Part shown: one piece after another, positions 45,665 to 57,332 of the stretch | How positions within the stretch are numbered: position 1 is the stretch's first letter | Layout: each line of letters starts with the position of its first letter | Assembly (NCBI GenBank): GCA_033782935.1 | Contig: JAWQEG010001559.1 | Span: 1,985,001-2,049,000, forward strand | Direction: 5' to 3' | From: Petrolisthes cinctipes | Lineage: Eukaryota > Arthropoda > Malacostraca > Decapoda > Porcellanidae | Length of the DNA stretch: 64,000 nucleotides | Translations under genes and position numbers: made by a program | Notes under the pieces: model-generated | Database searches by the model: none | Seen by the model: only the letters and a program-made list of their open reading frames with translations | Told to the model about the DNA's origin: nothing

Positions 45665-46890
45665 TATACAATCAGCATGTGCCAAGCGGAGACGTCGGGA
45701 AACAAATGACAACTACCACAGTGAACATCGAGAAGAGCTTCTCCAGAAAAATGGAAAATACAGACCAGCATCGAGAAGAGAGCCTCCAGAAAAAAGGAAA
45801 ACGCAGAGACCAGCATTGAAAAGAGATCCTCAAAAAAAAAAAGTAAAATACAGAGATCAGCAGCGAGAAGAGATTCTGCAGAATAAAGGAACCTACAGAG
45901 AGGAGCATCGAGAGGATATATCACAGAGGTAAGCAGAATACAGAGAGGAGCATCGAGAAAAGATTTTGCATAAAAAAGGAGAATACAGAGACGAGCGCCG
46001 AAAGCAGATATCGGAAAAGGAATAGCAGCGCCGCGCCAAGGAAAAGTCAGACATCAAACCACTGGACTTCGGAGAAATGAAACACCAATGCCCACACTGC
46101 AAAGCCTTGAAGTGGAAGAACGAATCAAAAGGACTGTGCTGCTTAATTGGAAAAGCCAAACTACCACCTCTCCAACCACTAGAATCAACATTGAAGGAGT
46201 GGGCCCAGTGGGGCTGACTTTATTCTCTGTGAATATTAGTTATCCCCCAGAGGGCTAGAATAAATATTGTTGTAGGATCTGGTCACTTTCTAGTGGATTT
46301 GACGAGATCTGTCCACATGGATTAAAAATCCACGTGAGGTGTACTGCAACCGGAGGCCTTTCTTTTTTTTCTTTTTTTCCCCACTGCTGTGTGGACCGCC
46401 AGCACACGGGGGTGCATTTCCCTTTGCATGCAGCAGTGTAAACTCCCTCCCCTTATAGTCCCTTCAGGGCTGGTCTCATGGAAGGTACGGCCCCACTAAT
46501 AGCTCTTGTGGTAACGTGGACTTGGGCCCACAGCACTGGCTGTGGGATCAAAGCCTTCCCCCCAATCTCCCTGGCGGTCGGAGGCCCCCAGACTCCCTGG
46601 TCCAGTAAGCTCTGGTCCCATTTCCTTGGGATGTGCTTCGGCAGCCCAGGCATATAGGGCCAGCCCCTCCTTTATTTTAATTTGTTTTTTTCACTGCGAC
46701 CAGAGTGTACCAGGGGTCTGTGGGGCAGGAGGCCATTCTGCCCCGGGAGAACATCAACAACAACAACAACATTGAAGGAGTATCTGTCTGGAGAACACCC
46801 GCTCAGCAAACAATTCACTTTCAAATGACATCAGTCGGAATGCAGCACGCCAAAGCTCCAGGAAGCAGTTACCAACCATCGATCAGAATT
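45665..46890 (+). pseudogene. Helitron protein N-terminal part, split by a SINE
   Basis: Lys/Glu/Arg-rich repeats (REEILQNKGTYREEHRED) with two stops, then a zinc motif HQCPHCKALKW, LCCLIGKAKLPPLQPLE. This order (charged repeats, Cys-rich finger, KxxLPPL) is characteristic of the N-terminus of animal Helitron Rep-helicase proteins. A SINE at 46200-46770 interrupts STLKE; the reading continues YLSGEHPLSKQTIHFQ after it. Confidence 0.65.
46200..46770 (+). mobile_element. SINE-like element 2, plus orientation, inside Helitron
   Basis: 571 bp flanked by ATTGAAGGAG (46190-46199 and 46771-46780). Begins TGGGCCCAGTGGGGCTGACT and ends GGGAGAACATC plus an AAC repeat. Close to 18972-19538 over its full length. 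The tail resembles the GGAACTTCAACAACAAC end of the 2A LINE. Confidence 0.9.
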
Positions 46891-48700
46891 TGAGGAAAAG
46901 TCTACCACAGGATCGGCTCACTCAACCCCACCATCGGTCAGGAGAGGAAATATGCGCAGGTCTACTTTCTGGATCCGGAGCAACAAGATGAGCTACGTGC
47001 CAAGGACTCTCCTAAACTGGACGAAATCGCCATCTACGACATCCACAGATCACTGGACGGCAGCCAATGGATCAACAAGCTGAGATGCATTGGGAGTTAT
47101 CTGGAAGAAGAAAATCGACCGGAAAACATGAGAATTGTCATCGACGCTACAAAACGACAGAGCAACGTACACCCTGGACGTCTGAACCTGCCCACCGTGT
47201 CTGAAGTCACAGTTTTGATGCCAGAATCGAATTTCTACTCTTATCGCGACATCATCATCCAAACTCACAGCAACGAAGTTCATATATCGGAAAATCACCA
47301 CGACTATGATGCGCTCTCCTACCCCCTACTCTTTTACCTGCTGGCGACGACGGATTGTATTCAGAACTCAAGAACAACGGGTTGGCAAGAATTTGAGTCT
47401 CCATGTATTATTCCTACCCACTTATTATTGACGAATTCAATCAACTTCTACGTGGCAAACGTCTAACTCAGCAGTACATGGTCAACCAATTCACCAAGAT
47501 GCAAACTAACAGCCTGAACTTCATCAAATTTCATCTGCAGGACAAACTGAGAACCGAAACCTACCGAGACCTATGTGATGCACTGGAGAACACCGATGGC
47601 GATCTGGACACACTGGGAAAGAGGATTATTTTTTCGTCTTCGTTCACCGGAGATCCGCGCTACTTCCAAGAGAAGCAGCGCGACGGGATGGCAATAGCAC
47701 AATGCTTCGGAATTCCATACTACTTCATCAAATTAACAGCTAACCCAAAATAGCCTGGTATGACATCGGAATTCTTCAAAGGACAGATTGCTGCTGATCG
47801 CCTGGACCTGGCTGCACATTACTGGGAACTGGTCGTCAAGGATTTGATAGATCAACTGAACAACTTCGGTGTTTTCGGCAGAGTCACAGCATACACAGCA
47901 GTCGTCGAATATCAGAAAAGAGGATTACCACACGTTCATCTACTACTCTGGGTTCAAGACAAAGACAATCTGAGACTGGAAACAATCGATGACACCATAT
48001 CTGCAGAAATCCCCGACAAGAACAAAGATCCGAAACTCCACGATCTGGTGATGTCAAAGATGATCCACGGACCCTGCAGTGCATTGAACCCATCCCGCCC
48101 CTGCATGAAAAATGGCCGATGCAACAAAAGCTACCCAAATTCTTTCTAGACGCAGACAGTGTTGAACGAGGTTTGATACCCCGACTACAGACGAAGATCA
48201 ACTGAGCAAGGAGGATTCTTTGGAACATGGATGTGTGTCAACGAGAAATACAGAGACATGGAGATTGACAACAGGTGAGTTGTGCCGTACAACAAATATC
48301 TTCTGCTGCGTTATGAAGCACACTGCAATGTCGAAATCGCCATGTCCATAACTTCAATCAAATATGTCATCTCTTATCTCGCCAAGGGTCCAGATATGGC
48401 GATAATCAGCATTCAAGAGGTCGACAAGAACGATGAGATTGAGTGCTACCTGGTGGGAAGATACGTCGGTCCGGTGGAAGCAGCTACGAGAATTTTCGGC
48501 TTCAAGATTCATCTGCAGCATCCAAGAGTTCAACAGCTGGAAATTCATCTGGAAAATGAACAGATCATCACTTTCAATCCTGAAAATTGTCGACCAAAAA
48601 TCTCCAACCCTCGGCAGACTACACTGACAGCAGTGATGGAACTCAAGAAAAATTACAGCTTTTCCTGAACACTACTCTACAGGCACATTCCGGAATACTA
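46890..48700 (+). pseudogene. Helitron Rep (HUH nuclease) region
   Basis: Frames 47128-47466, 47403-47753, 47760-48149 and 48282-48668 give a broken Helitron-like N domain and Rep. SFTGDPRYFQEKQRDGMAIA and VVEYQKRGLPHVHLLLW hold the HUH motif (HVH at about 47931). MSITSIKYVISYLAKG carries the paired tyrosines. A TAG at about 47753 and at least two frameshifts break it. Rep would nick and join strands in rolling-circle transposition. Confidence 0.8.
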
Positions 48701-51487
48701 CAGATTTGAAAGAGGTCAATGGAAACCTCACAAACTTACGACCTGGAAAACAACATCAATCAAATCGGGAGGATCTATGCCGTCTCACCGCTACTACCTT
48801 CGTCTTCTGCTTCAGCAAGTCACTGACTACACCTCATACGAAGACCTCAAAAACCGTCGACGGAGTATTGTACAGTTCATTTCAGGACTCATGTCTGGCC
48901 CGTGGCCTCATCTTGAATGACGAACACTGAAACAAATGTATGGAAGAAGCTGCTTTTAAATGTCGTCCACACAAACTGCGTGCACTTTTCGTCACTATCC
49001 TGGTCCACGGCGATCCTGCTGCACCTCGACAGCTCTAGGAGAACCACAAGAAGACCATGTCGGAAGATATTTGCTACAGAAACGGTGTATCGGAAATCAA
49101 CGACGTCGTGGAAAGCACCTGCCTCTCGCTGTTGGAATCTAAACTGATATCTGTCGCTGGAATGACACTGAAGGACTTCAACTTGCCTAACTATGATCAA
49201 CGCCTTCTTCAGCCTGTCGAGAATCTCAATGTAAACAGAGTCAATGGAGAGCCCCGAGTCAGAGGAACAAGTTCAGCAGAAAATTGACACCATGACGGAT
49301 GAACAAGCCAATGTATTCAATGCTGTAATCCCAAGTGTCGACGAAAATCCGACAAAAATTTTCTTCCTGGATAAACTTGGTGGAACCAGCAAAACCTACA
49401 TGCTCAATATGATTATCAGCAAACTTCGAACAATGAACAAGACAACAATACCCGTAGCCAGTTCAGCTGTAGCAGCAGTACTACTAAAAGGAGGGCAAAC
49501 AGTGCATTCTGCATTCAAGATTCCTTTGAACATCAAGCCTGGCGACGATACAACTTTGTGCAACATTCCAGAGAGGTCACACACGGCAAATATGATCAGG
49601 GACGCATCGCTCATTATCTGGGACAAATCTACAATGGCAAGTCGCTTCGTAATTGAATTGGTCGACAGGACTCTGCAAGTGATAACCAAGTGTAAGCAAC
49701 TATAGTCTTTTTGAAATATACTGAGCGCTGAGGCGTTGGCTGTTTGGACGTTTCTCCCTCCAGCAATGTTGCCAAATCAGACCAATACACTTCACTCACT
49801 CTCTCATATCAGCTAATTACTGATGCTAAATTAGTCTAAATTACTGCGTATACATTTACTTTACTACTAAGGCCATGTAGGTATATGAAAGTATCATTCA
49901 CTTCTCATATTAACAATGATAATATATATAAGTATCACAACACTGGGCAGAATATTCTTCCGACGCTGCCAGTGCACCTAGGGTGAGTGTACTCAGGGAT
50001 AAGTGCGTAAGCTCCACCTGTCAACTCAGGTCACTACAGTCACTTTTCCTCTGGCTACCACTCAAGATAGAGCACACCTCTGCTACTCACTATCATGTTT
50101 TACATAGTCGAGAGAGAGAACTTATTTATAATGTAAATAAGTACTTTTTAGAAGAGAAAGCAAATAGAGGACCTATCACTGCACCATCACGTGCAGTGGT
50201 GGTTAGGAAAAAGAGTCGAAATAAACGAAAAATTATGTTATACTCAGAAAAGTGTCGCATTTATAATACATCATAATGTGTCAACAGAAAAGGAAAGATT
50301 TACTTTCATGTTTTGTTGTTAACGACAAGCTGTATATAGGCAACAGAGAGAGAGAGAGAGAGAACAGGCGGTGGGTTAGTGAAGGCAGGCTGTCATTTTC
50401 AATGAGGATCTAATCTCATAATTATGCAGACGAGATCTGGCAACGTAGCAGTCAGGTAAATCTCGGAAGTGGCCAAAGCCTCAGCACTCAGTATATTTCA
50501 AAAAGACTATAATGGGAGGCATCACCACCATCTTCGCTGGAGACTTTCGTCAGATTCTACCAGTCGTGCCCAACGAAACCGAAGTCATCACCATCGATCA
50601 CTGTCTGAAAAATTCTTACATATGGTCCAGAACGGAGAAATATCAGCTTACAAAGAACATGCGGGTCAGGCACAGCAGATCTGGAGAAGCTCAACAGTTC
50701 GCTGACTATCTATTGTCCGTTGGAGAAGGCCGTGAGAAGGATGTAGGCAAATGCATTACCCTACCAGACGACATGCTACTCCCCACTGGCTCTACAATCA
50801 TCGACCTCTGCTCATTCATTTACCCTGACAGCTCTGCCGTTTCTGCCGACATCAGTGACATCAGTCATCTAGCAGAACGAGGAACATTAGCACCACTCAA
50901 CAAAGATGTAGAGGAAATCAACAAACACATGATTCAGAAACTACCTGGTGAAGAACGAGTATACACATCCATCGACACAGTTACAAATCCAGATCTCGCC
51001 GCCCAGTATCAACCAGAAGACCTCCACTGCCATCGACCATCAGCATTCCCCGATCACATTTTACGTCTGAAACTAAGAGGCCCCGTCTACGTCATCAGGA
51101 ATCTGTATCCGCCAATGATCTGCAACGGTACCAAACTGCTCATCATCAGACTCGACAGCACCAATGCCCAAGGAAAAATAATCGATGGAAGATACACTGG
51201 AGAGATATACTATATACCACGGATTTTGTTCATTACTCAAGACGATTTGCACGGAGTTCCCTTCAAACGACTACAGTTTCCACTTCGACTGGCGTACGCT
51301 TTCACCATAAACAGAAGTCACGGCAGCACATTGGACATCGCCGGCGGTTGTTTGAGAAATCCGGTGTTCACTCATGGTCAACTATACGTCCTTCTATCAA
51401 GAGCTACTTCTAGAAGCAACATCAAAGTTCTCACCACCCGGAATAACACTACAAAGAAGTTTTCCACATGTGAAAGAAAAATCAATT
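48700..51487 (+). pseudogene. Helitron Pif1-type helicase, split by a MITE
   Basis: The helicase starts about 49265: EEQVQQKIDTMTDEQANVFN, then the Walker A region FFLDKLGGTSKTYML (GKT motif decayed to SKT) and Walker B LIIWDK (acidic residue lost). After the MITE (49701-50511) an open frame of 325 codons (50512-51489) follows: MGGITTIFAGDFRQILPVVP, LRLAYAFTINRSHGSTLDIA and VFTHGQLYVLLSRATS. It unwinds DNA during transposition. With both Walker sites damaged this copy is inactive, although the C-terminal half is intact. Confidence 0.85.
49701..50511. mobile_element. TIR element, 811 bp, inside Helitron helicase
   Basis: TATAGTCTTTTTGAAATATA then CTGAG, with the complement TATATTTCAAAAAGACTATA at the right. 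The helicase continues directly on the far side. Contains a GA microsatellite (50346-50362). No transposase. Confidence 0.8.
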
Positions 51488-51489
51488 GA

Positions 51490-52139
51490 GCGACTTCATC
51501 AACGTCATCTGGTTATTAACTTCTGCCGTCTTGCCAATGTCTTCGACAGGGAAGAACGTTAGGCGAGCGGAATTCATCAGTTCAATGGTTCAGCTTCAGT
51601 TACGTCCGTTTTTATCTATGGTATCATGCTGGTGATTAGTCATCTGGTGTAAGCCGAACTAAACTCAAGCTGGCTGGCCTGGCTGGGTAACGTTACGTGC
51701 CTCCACAGCTGGCACCATGGCCAGCGCGTGTCTGGTGAGAGATGCAACGCTTGAACGCCCACCTACGCTGACTAACTCTACATCCTACACAATTATACAT
51801 CAGTTATACATGCAATTTTAATCAACGACGTAAAATAATACCCTATGATCTTCCCACATCACGAAATCATATGCAATTTAAGGAATTAACTGTCTTGGCA
51901 TGATTAATTCCTATACTAATAATACAAGCGATAATTACAGACGAGTCCACCGTTAAGAGGGGACGCTGTGGTAGGTATGCCTAAAAATCTTGTACCAACT
52001 TGTACCTCGATATGGTGCAATTACTAGCTAATATAATACCAGTGGAAACTTCCTCCTGGTTCAATAAGCCCTATTCTCTATGCTACTGTACAATATATAT
52101 TAACATGTCACGAGAATCAACTCGTGACATCCATGTCTA
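51490..52139. other. non-coding stretch, no feature seen
   Basis: Presumed Helitron 3' flank. I could not identify a CTRR terminus with a preceding hairpin. AT-rich towards 52100. Confidence 0.4.
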
Positions 52140-52542
52140 CTGCATCTACAAAAACATATACATCTACGTCGATCTTTCTCCAACCAAGTCTACGTCTGCA
52201 TCAACTTTTAAGTCTATAGCTAAATCTACGTCTACTACGTCTACAAAAACATTCATATCCACGTCTACTGCATATACAAAAATATACTGCATCTACATCA
52301 ACGTCGACTCCTACTTCAACTACATCTACATCTACATCAACTCTTTTATCTACAGCTAAATCTACGTCTACCAAGTCTACTAAGACATCTACAACCACGT
52401 CTACTATATCTACATCTACATCGATTTTTCTACAACCACGTCTACTACATCTACATCCATGTCTACTACATTTACAAAAACAACTACGTCTACGTCGACT
52501 CTTCTACAACCACATCCACAAAAACATCTACAATTCTACATC
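52140..52542. repeat. hexanucleotide satellite TCTACR
   Basis: Imperfect array of TCTACATCTACGTCTACG-type repeats. It resumes at 53833-54180 and 55805-55860 after mobile insertions. The ORFs across it are repeat products. Confidence 0.85.
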
Positions 52543-53247
52543 TACAGTAATCTCTCAATTATCTTGCATATAGCAGCCGAGACAGCGTCGGATAATGACG
52601 AAAGACAGATAATGCATCACTACCCCCCCCCCTCTGCCCGCCCGTAGCTCCTTCCGGCTCGCACAATGCTAATAACATTAAGGGGAGCCTCCACTCTCAC
52701 CCTCATCGGCGCTCCTGTTAATTTTAGAAGCAAAAGCTCTTTGCCATCGTAATCCTCATTGGTTTTTACATATACTGACCAATTTTCATTGCAATCGAGC
52801 AACAAATAATATTTTTCTCATTTAAAAAAAAATAGGAAACTATTAACAACAAAAAATCTATGTTTCAGAATAGCATAAGATTTTATGTGGACTATCCTCT
52901 GATATATAGCAACACTTCTATAGAACGAAAAGTCCTTTATCACTGCTATAAATGGGAAAATTCCTCGCCTGAAATTGTTGAAATAAATTGTCGCCCGAAA
53001 TTTTGGGAAAAAACATTCACCAAAAAAAAAAAAATCATTTTTGATCGAAATCCCTCTAACAGAATGTGCTCATATAGGCTACTGTATACGTATATCACGT
53101 GTGAAAAGATTCATTGACATGACGTAAAAACCCTTCGTGTTGTTAGCTATTATACTGGAAAATATCATGGAGTGGTAATTCACAATGACGTGAAGAGAAG
53201 CATGCTAAGAAAAATCCATTTTTTATATACAGAAAGTATTTAATATG

Positions 53248-53279
53248 GACATTTCGGAGGCAACTACCTCCCTCTTCAG
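53248..53279 (-). ncRNA. hammerhead-ribozyme-like core (minus strand)
   Basis: The inverted counterpart: CTGAAGA, the same stem II, then GAAATGTC (one substitution against GAAACGTC). Confidence 0.45.
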
Positions 53280-53498
53280 CAGTACAGAGTTGAATGAAAG
53301 GAAAATAAGTAGCTGACAGGGGGAGGGAGGGACAAGGTGTGTTCTGATGATAGACAGACCACACCTCACCTCACCCAACCGGCCTGACCTGACCTTGGGT
53401 GAGGTGAGGTGAGGTGTGGTCTGTCTGTCATCAGAACACACCTTGTTCCTCCCTCCCCCTGTCAGCTACTTATTTTCCTTTCATTCAACAATGTACTG

Positions 53499-53530
53499 CT
53501 GAAGAGGGAGGTAGTTGCCTCCGAAACGTC
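53499..53530 (+). ncRNA. hammerhead-ribozyme-like core (plus strand)
   Basis: CTGAAGA (fits CUGANGA), a 5-bp stem II GGAGG/CCTCC with a 6-nt loop, then GAAAC and GTC. This order is that of hammerhead cores found in Penelope-like elements. Stem III would be minimal, and stem I partners are unproven. Confidence 0.5.
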
Positions 53531-54397
53531 CATATTAAATACTTTTTGTCTATAAAAAGTGGGTTTTTTCTTAGCATGGAAAATATCACTTGAAAAAAAA
53601 AATTAAATTAAAAATTCTCTAGTTAGTGCTCTAAATTTGTAATACCTCCATTTTCTTTATCTTCCCTAAGTTATACAGAGTATGGAGAAGTGGCTGGTGT
53701 ATGATAGACTATTGAATTTTGCCGATTTATTTTAATGCGCACATACGGACCTGACTGTAGATAAGGATTTTGTACGCTGGATAATGTCGCATGACGGATA
53801 GCACGACGACGAATAATTGAGAGATTACTGTACATCGACTCGTACATCTCCAACCATGTACCTACATATACGCTCATGTCTACTACTGCATCTACTTCTC
53901 CAACCACGTCTACGTTTATATCAACTCTCATCTACAGCTAAATCTACGTCTACGACGTCTACAAAAACATTCACGTCTACTACATTTACAAAAAATTCTA
54001 CATCCACGTCTTCTACATCAACAAAAACATCTATAAATACATCTACGTCTACGTCGACTCTTCTACAACCACGTCCACTACATCTACGTCAACTCATACA
54101 TCTCCAACCACGTCTACGTCTACATCAATTTTTACGTCAGCAACTTCGTACCTACATATACGCTCACGTCTACTGTGTCTAAACCTAAGGCTACGTCTAC
54201 TTTAATTGCAGCATGGTCCAGACCGTGGTACCATAGAAAAACGGACATAATTGAAGCATCAACGTTGAACTGGTGATAGCGTTCTAACTTCCATCATCAT
54301 ATTCTCCTTATTGATATATCGTCTGGTCGACAACATCTATACGTAATCTTGAATCTACCCCGACTTCAGCGTCTACACCTACATCAATTTCTATATG

Positions 54398-55804
54398 TAC
54401 AGTTGCCTCAAGGTATTCCTTTACCCCCTCTTTTTTGTCTGGAGTTGATGTGGCAGCGTAGCAATACTAGAGTCACATTTATGAATGAGACCAATCTCCC
54501 TGTTGAATCATATTTACGGATAACACAATGAATCGCTGTTTCATATTCTTCAATGTTAATACAGTCGACCCTCACATGAGCGGACCCCACTTGTGCGGAT
54601 TTCGGTTCGGGCGGACACAGAAATACAAATATACGAAATCGAAAAGCTTTGAATAGCACGGGCAAAATATATTAATGTTAAAGCTATCCGGTAGGTGGCG
54701 AGTGAGGCAGTGGTGCGGGAAACAATATTCGCGCCAAAACGTTCAGTTTGTTTACAGTCTCCACCCCGCTCGCATCGCTTACGTGAATATTTCGTCCTTC
54801 AATATGCCTCCCAAACCGACGATTACTACCAAGAAAAAGCGTGTTACTCTTTGTGTTCAGCAAAAGCTAGATGTGGTACGGAAACTGGAAAAGGGAATAT
54901 CTGTGGCGAGGATAACTCGGCACTGCCTTCCCCTGCCCCTCATATCCTTCCTACCCCTTCCCTAGGGTTTGTTCACACTTCCACGAGTAATCTGAGTCAC
55001 CTGGGATGCTCTCTGATTAGTGTACACGCCAAAACAAGCGTACATATGCTTGTGTACACACTGAGAGGGCTGCATATACGTGTCTTTCATAAAAAATTCA
55101 TGCCTTGTATGACACTTTAGTGTATTCATATATTTTTTTTTTACACACAAACACGTGCAGACAGACACCAAATCATATGGAAATGCACATACAAGCACGC
55201 ACATACGCAAATACGCACACGTGACACGAGTACATATATGACTTGTATGACACTTCCTATTGTTTTTACTGCATTTATATATATTTTTTAAACACAAACA
55301 CGTACAGAAAGACACTAAATCATATGGAAATGCACATACAAGCACGCACATACACATATATATACGTTTTCTCATTTTTTAGGGGGGTTATATGGGTAAC
55401 TATTTTATTACTCATGGCGCTGCTGTACGCAAACCAGTGGACTTAGGAAACTTTAGTTTACAGATTCTGGTGTGTAAAATCAAGTTCTACAAATCTGTAA
55501 TAACAAAATTTACCTAAACGAAACTTTAAAAATCACCCTGTTTTTGTGGTTCACGCTCCAGTAGTGGTAGGGGATTGCGGTTCTTAGGAGTTAAAAGGTA
55601 CGGAAATCTATGCATTTTCAATGTGCGGACTTTTTCAATGTACGGACAGCTGTCCCCCCCAATTAGTCCGCCCATTCGAGGGTCGACTGTAATGTATAAG
55701 ATGTAATATTATACTGTATCAAATGTGATCCGAACATGTCCAGCGATGCCACATGCACTCCACAACCACCGCAGGGGGTAAAGAAATACCTTGAGGCAAC
55801 TGTA
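54398..55804. mobile_element. TA-flanked MITE in the satellite, holding a Tigger element
   Basis: TIRs TACAGTTGCCTCAAGGTATT (left) and complement AATACCTTGAGGCAACTGTA (right), extending to CTTTACCCCC. The empty element would be about 275 bp. A Tigger-like element occupies 54560-55691. Confidence 0.85.
54560..55691 (+). mobile_element. Tigger/pogo-like element, internally deleted
   Basis: TIRs TACAGTCGACCCTCACATGA (left) and GAGGGTCGACTGTA (right). An ATG at 54804 starts MPPKPTITTKKKRVTLCVQQ then KLDVVRKLEKGISVARI, the CENP-B-like helix-turn-helix at the N-terminus of Tigger transposases, cut off after about 40 residues. The right third is a captured piece of a TTAA MITE. Same family as 22926-30143. 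Confidence 0.85.
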
Positions 55805-56132
55805 CGTCTAACTCTACATCTACGTCAACGTCTACGTCTCATTAACAAAGTCGTGTCTACGTTTACATCAACTATCTGTATGGTGACTATCTGGTGGTTC
55901 ACCTAACCACGTAGCGTAGGCTCCAGGTGGAAAGAAACAGCTGTAAAGTCCAGTGGATTTATTAAACACAGGATAAAGAGGAGAGGGGCAATGTGTATGT
56001 GTTGACCTGCCGAGTTTGTGAGCTACTCTAAAGCATTGTGGGTAATGCATTGTTACCATGTGTGTATCTAGGCAGTGTTGCTTTATTAAGAGATACACAC
56101 ATGTGTAATACAGTTATATCAACATATGTATG

Positions 56133-56592
56133 TACAGTCGGCAAAAAAAGTTTCGTTACCACCCCTACGTTAATTTTAATATCGATAAGCGCGGCAGGGT
56201 TGGTACTCCGCTGTCTGAGCAGCTGTGCCTCGTGGGCCGCGGCAATGACAACTTAGAAGAAGGCATTCCCTTTCTTTTTATATCAAAGGTTTAACTGATT
56301 TTAAATTAAATTTTGAGTGTTCAAGAACTATTACTATTTAACTATTCATCATTAAACATAAAGAAATACGTTTGAGTATTTTAGAACAAGAATAACCTTG
56401 AAATACCCAAAAAAAGAAGCACTGGGTAAAAGTACGTCATTCCTACTTGCCTGCCCATTAGACACTGAGGGGTCCGGGAGGGTGACGGAGGTATATATGA
56501 CACTCGCATCACACCTGACTCACCAGTCAGGCCTACCAACATTACTTCACACTGTTAAAAGGATGGTAACGAAACTTTTTTTGCCGACTGTA
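56133..56592. mobile_element. TA-flanked MITE, 460 bp
   Basis: TACAGTCGGCAAAAAAAGTT then TCGTTACC at the left, with the exact complement GGTAACGAAAC then TTTTTTTGCCGACTGTA at the right. No ORF. 56600-57330 contains a TA microsatellite (56768-56800) and otherwise nothing recognised. Confidence 0.85.
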
Positions 56593-56766
56593 CAGTAGCC
56601 CAACTAAGTTCGCCGACAAAATATTAACTTACTGGCAACGTCGACTGCTGTCACTCTCGTCCCAAGCCTTTATCATCTCTCCATATGTATCAACAGTCAG
56701 TGTTGCCAATGTTTTTTTCCTCACAGGTGTGAACCCTTAGAGTTTAGACTCGTGAGTGTAGACGAA

Positions 56767-56804
<38 letters not shown>

Positions 56805-57332
56805 ATTATGATAAGCCATATGGAAATTTAAAATAAGTGAAAGAAGACATTGTATTATGCCAGGTGCCCTTGTGTGTTCAATGCTTTGAAAGATACCATG
56901 TACACACAAAATATTAGTGGCTCTCCCTGCTCATTTATTTTATATATGTGTTTGGTTGTCATTCCAATACTGGCTTTCCTCCTAGCTAATTCATGAATTG
57001 TATATGTGTTTACCTGTATCAGTTATATTATTACATGTTCATTGTATACTAGAACAGGCTCATTTATTCATATGTTTGTATTGAATTATTCTTGAATACA
57101 CCATTACTTTCTTAACAATTATTCTCTTTCATTTTTCCAGTGGTTATCTTATATACAAATGCTTATGAAAAAATTGATAAATATACATCATTTTACTGAA
57201 CACTTACATCTGCTGTATGCTGTAGTGATCATCATCCGGTAAATTTGTCGTGTGGTTTGAAGGGGGAAAGTCTTTTATTATTCATTAGTTTTCATTGAAA
57301 ATACTTTCAATTTTATCTATGATTATATATAT

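Larger units (their letters stand above)
53195..53580. repeat. large palindrome with hammerhead-like cores in both arms
   Basis: Two arms of about 180 bp, inverted: AGCATGCTAAGAAAAATCCA at the left and TTTTTTCTTAGCATG at the right. The centre is CACCTCACCTCACC / GGTGAGGTGAGGTG. Each arm carries CTGAAGAGGGAGGTAGTTGC then CTCCGAAA. Arms are over 90% matched, so recent duplication or foldback insertion is likely. Confidence 0.85.
52543..53832. mobile_element. Tigger/mariner-type element inserted in the satellite
   Basis: TIRs TACAGTAATCTCTCAATTAT (left) and its complement ATAATTGAGAGATTACTGTA (right). It carries the palindrome at 53195-53580. No transposase frame seen. Confidence 0.8.

Noticed and set aside
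45665..46165. Reverse Phe/Ser-rich ORFs as membrane proteins
   Set aside because: Antisense of the Lys/Glu-rich Helitron N-terminal repeats.
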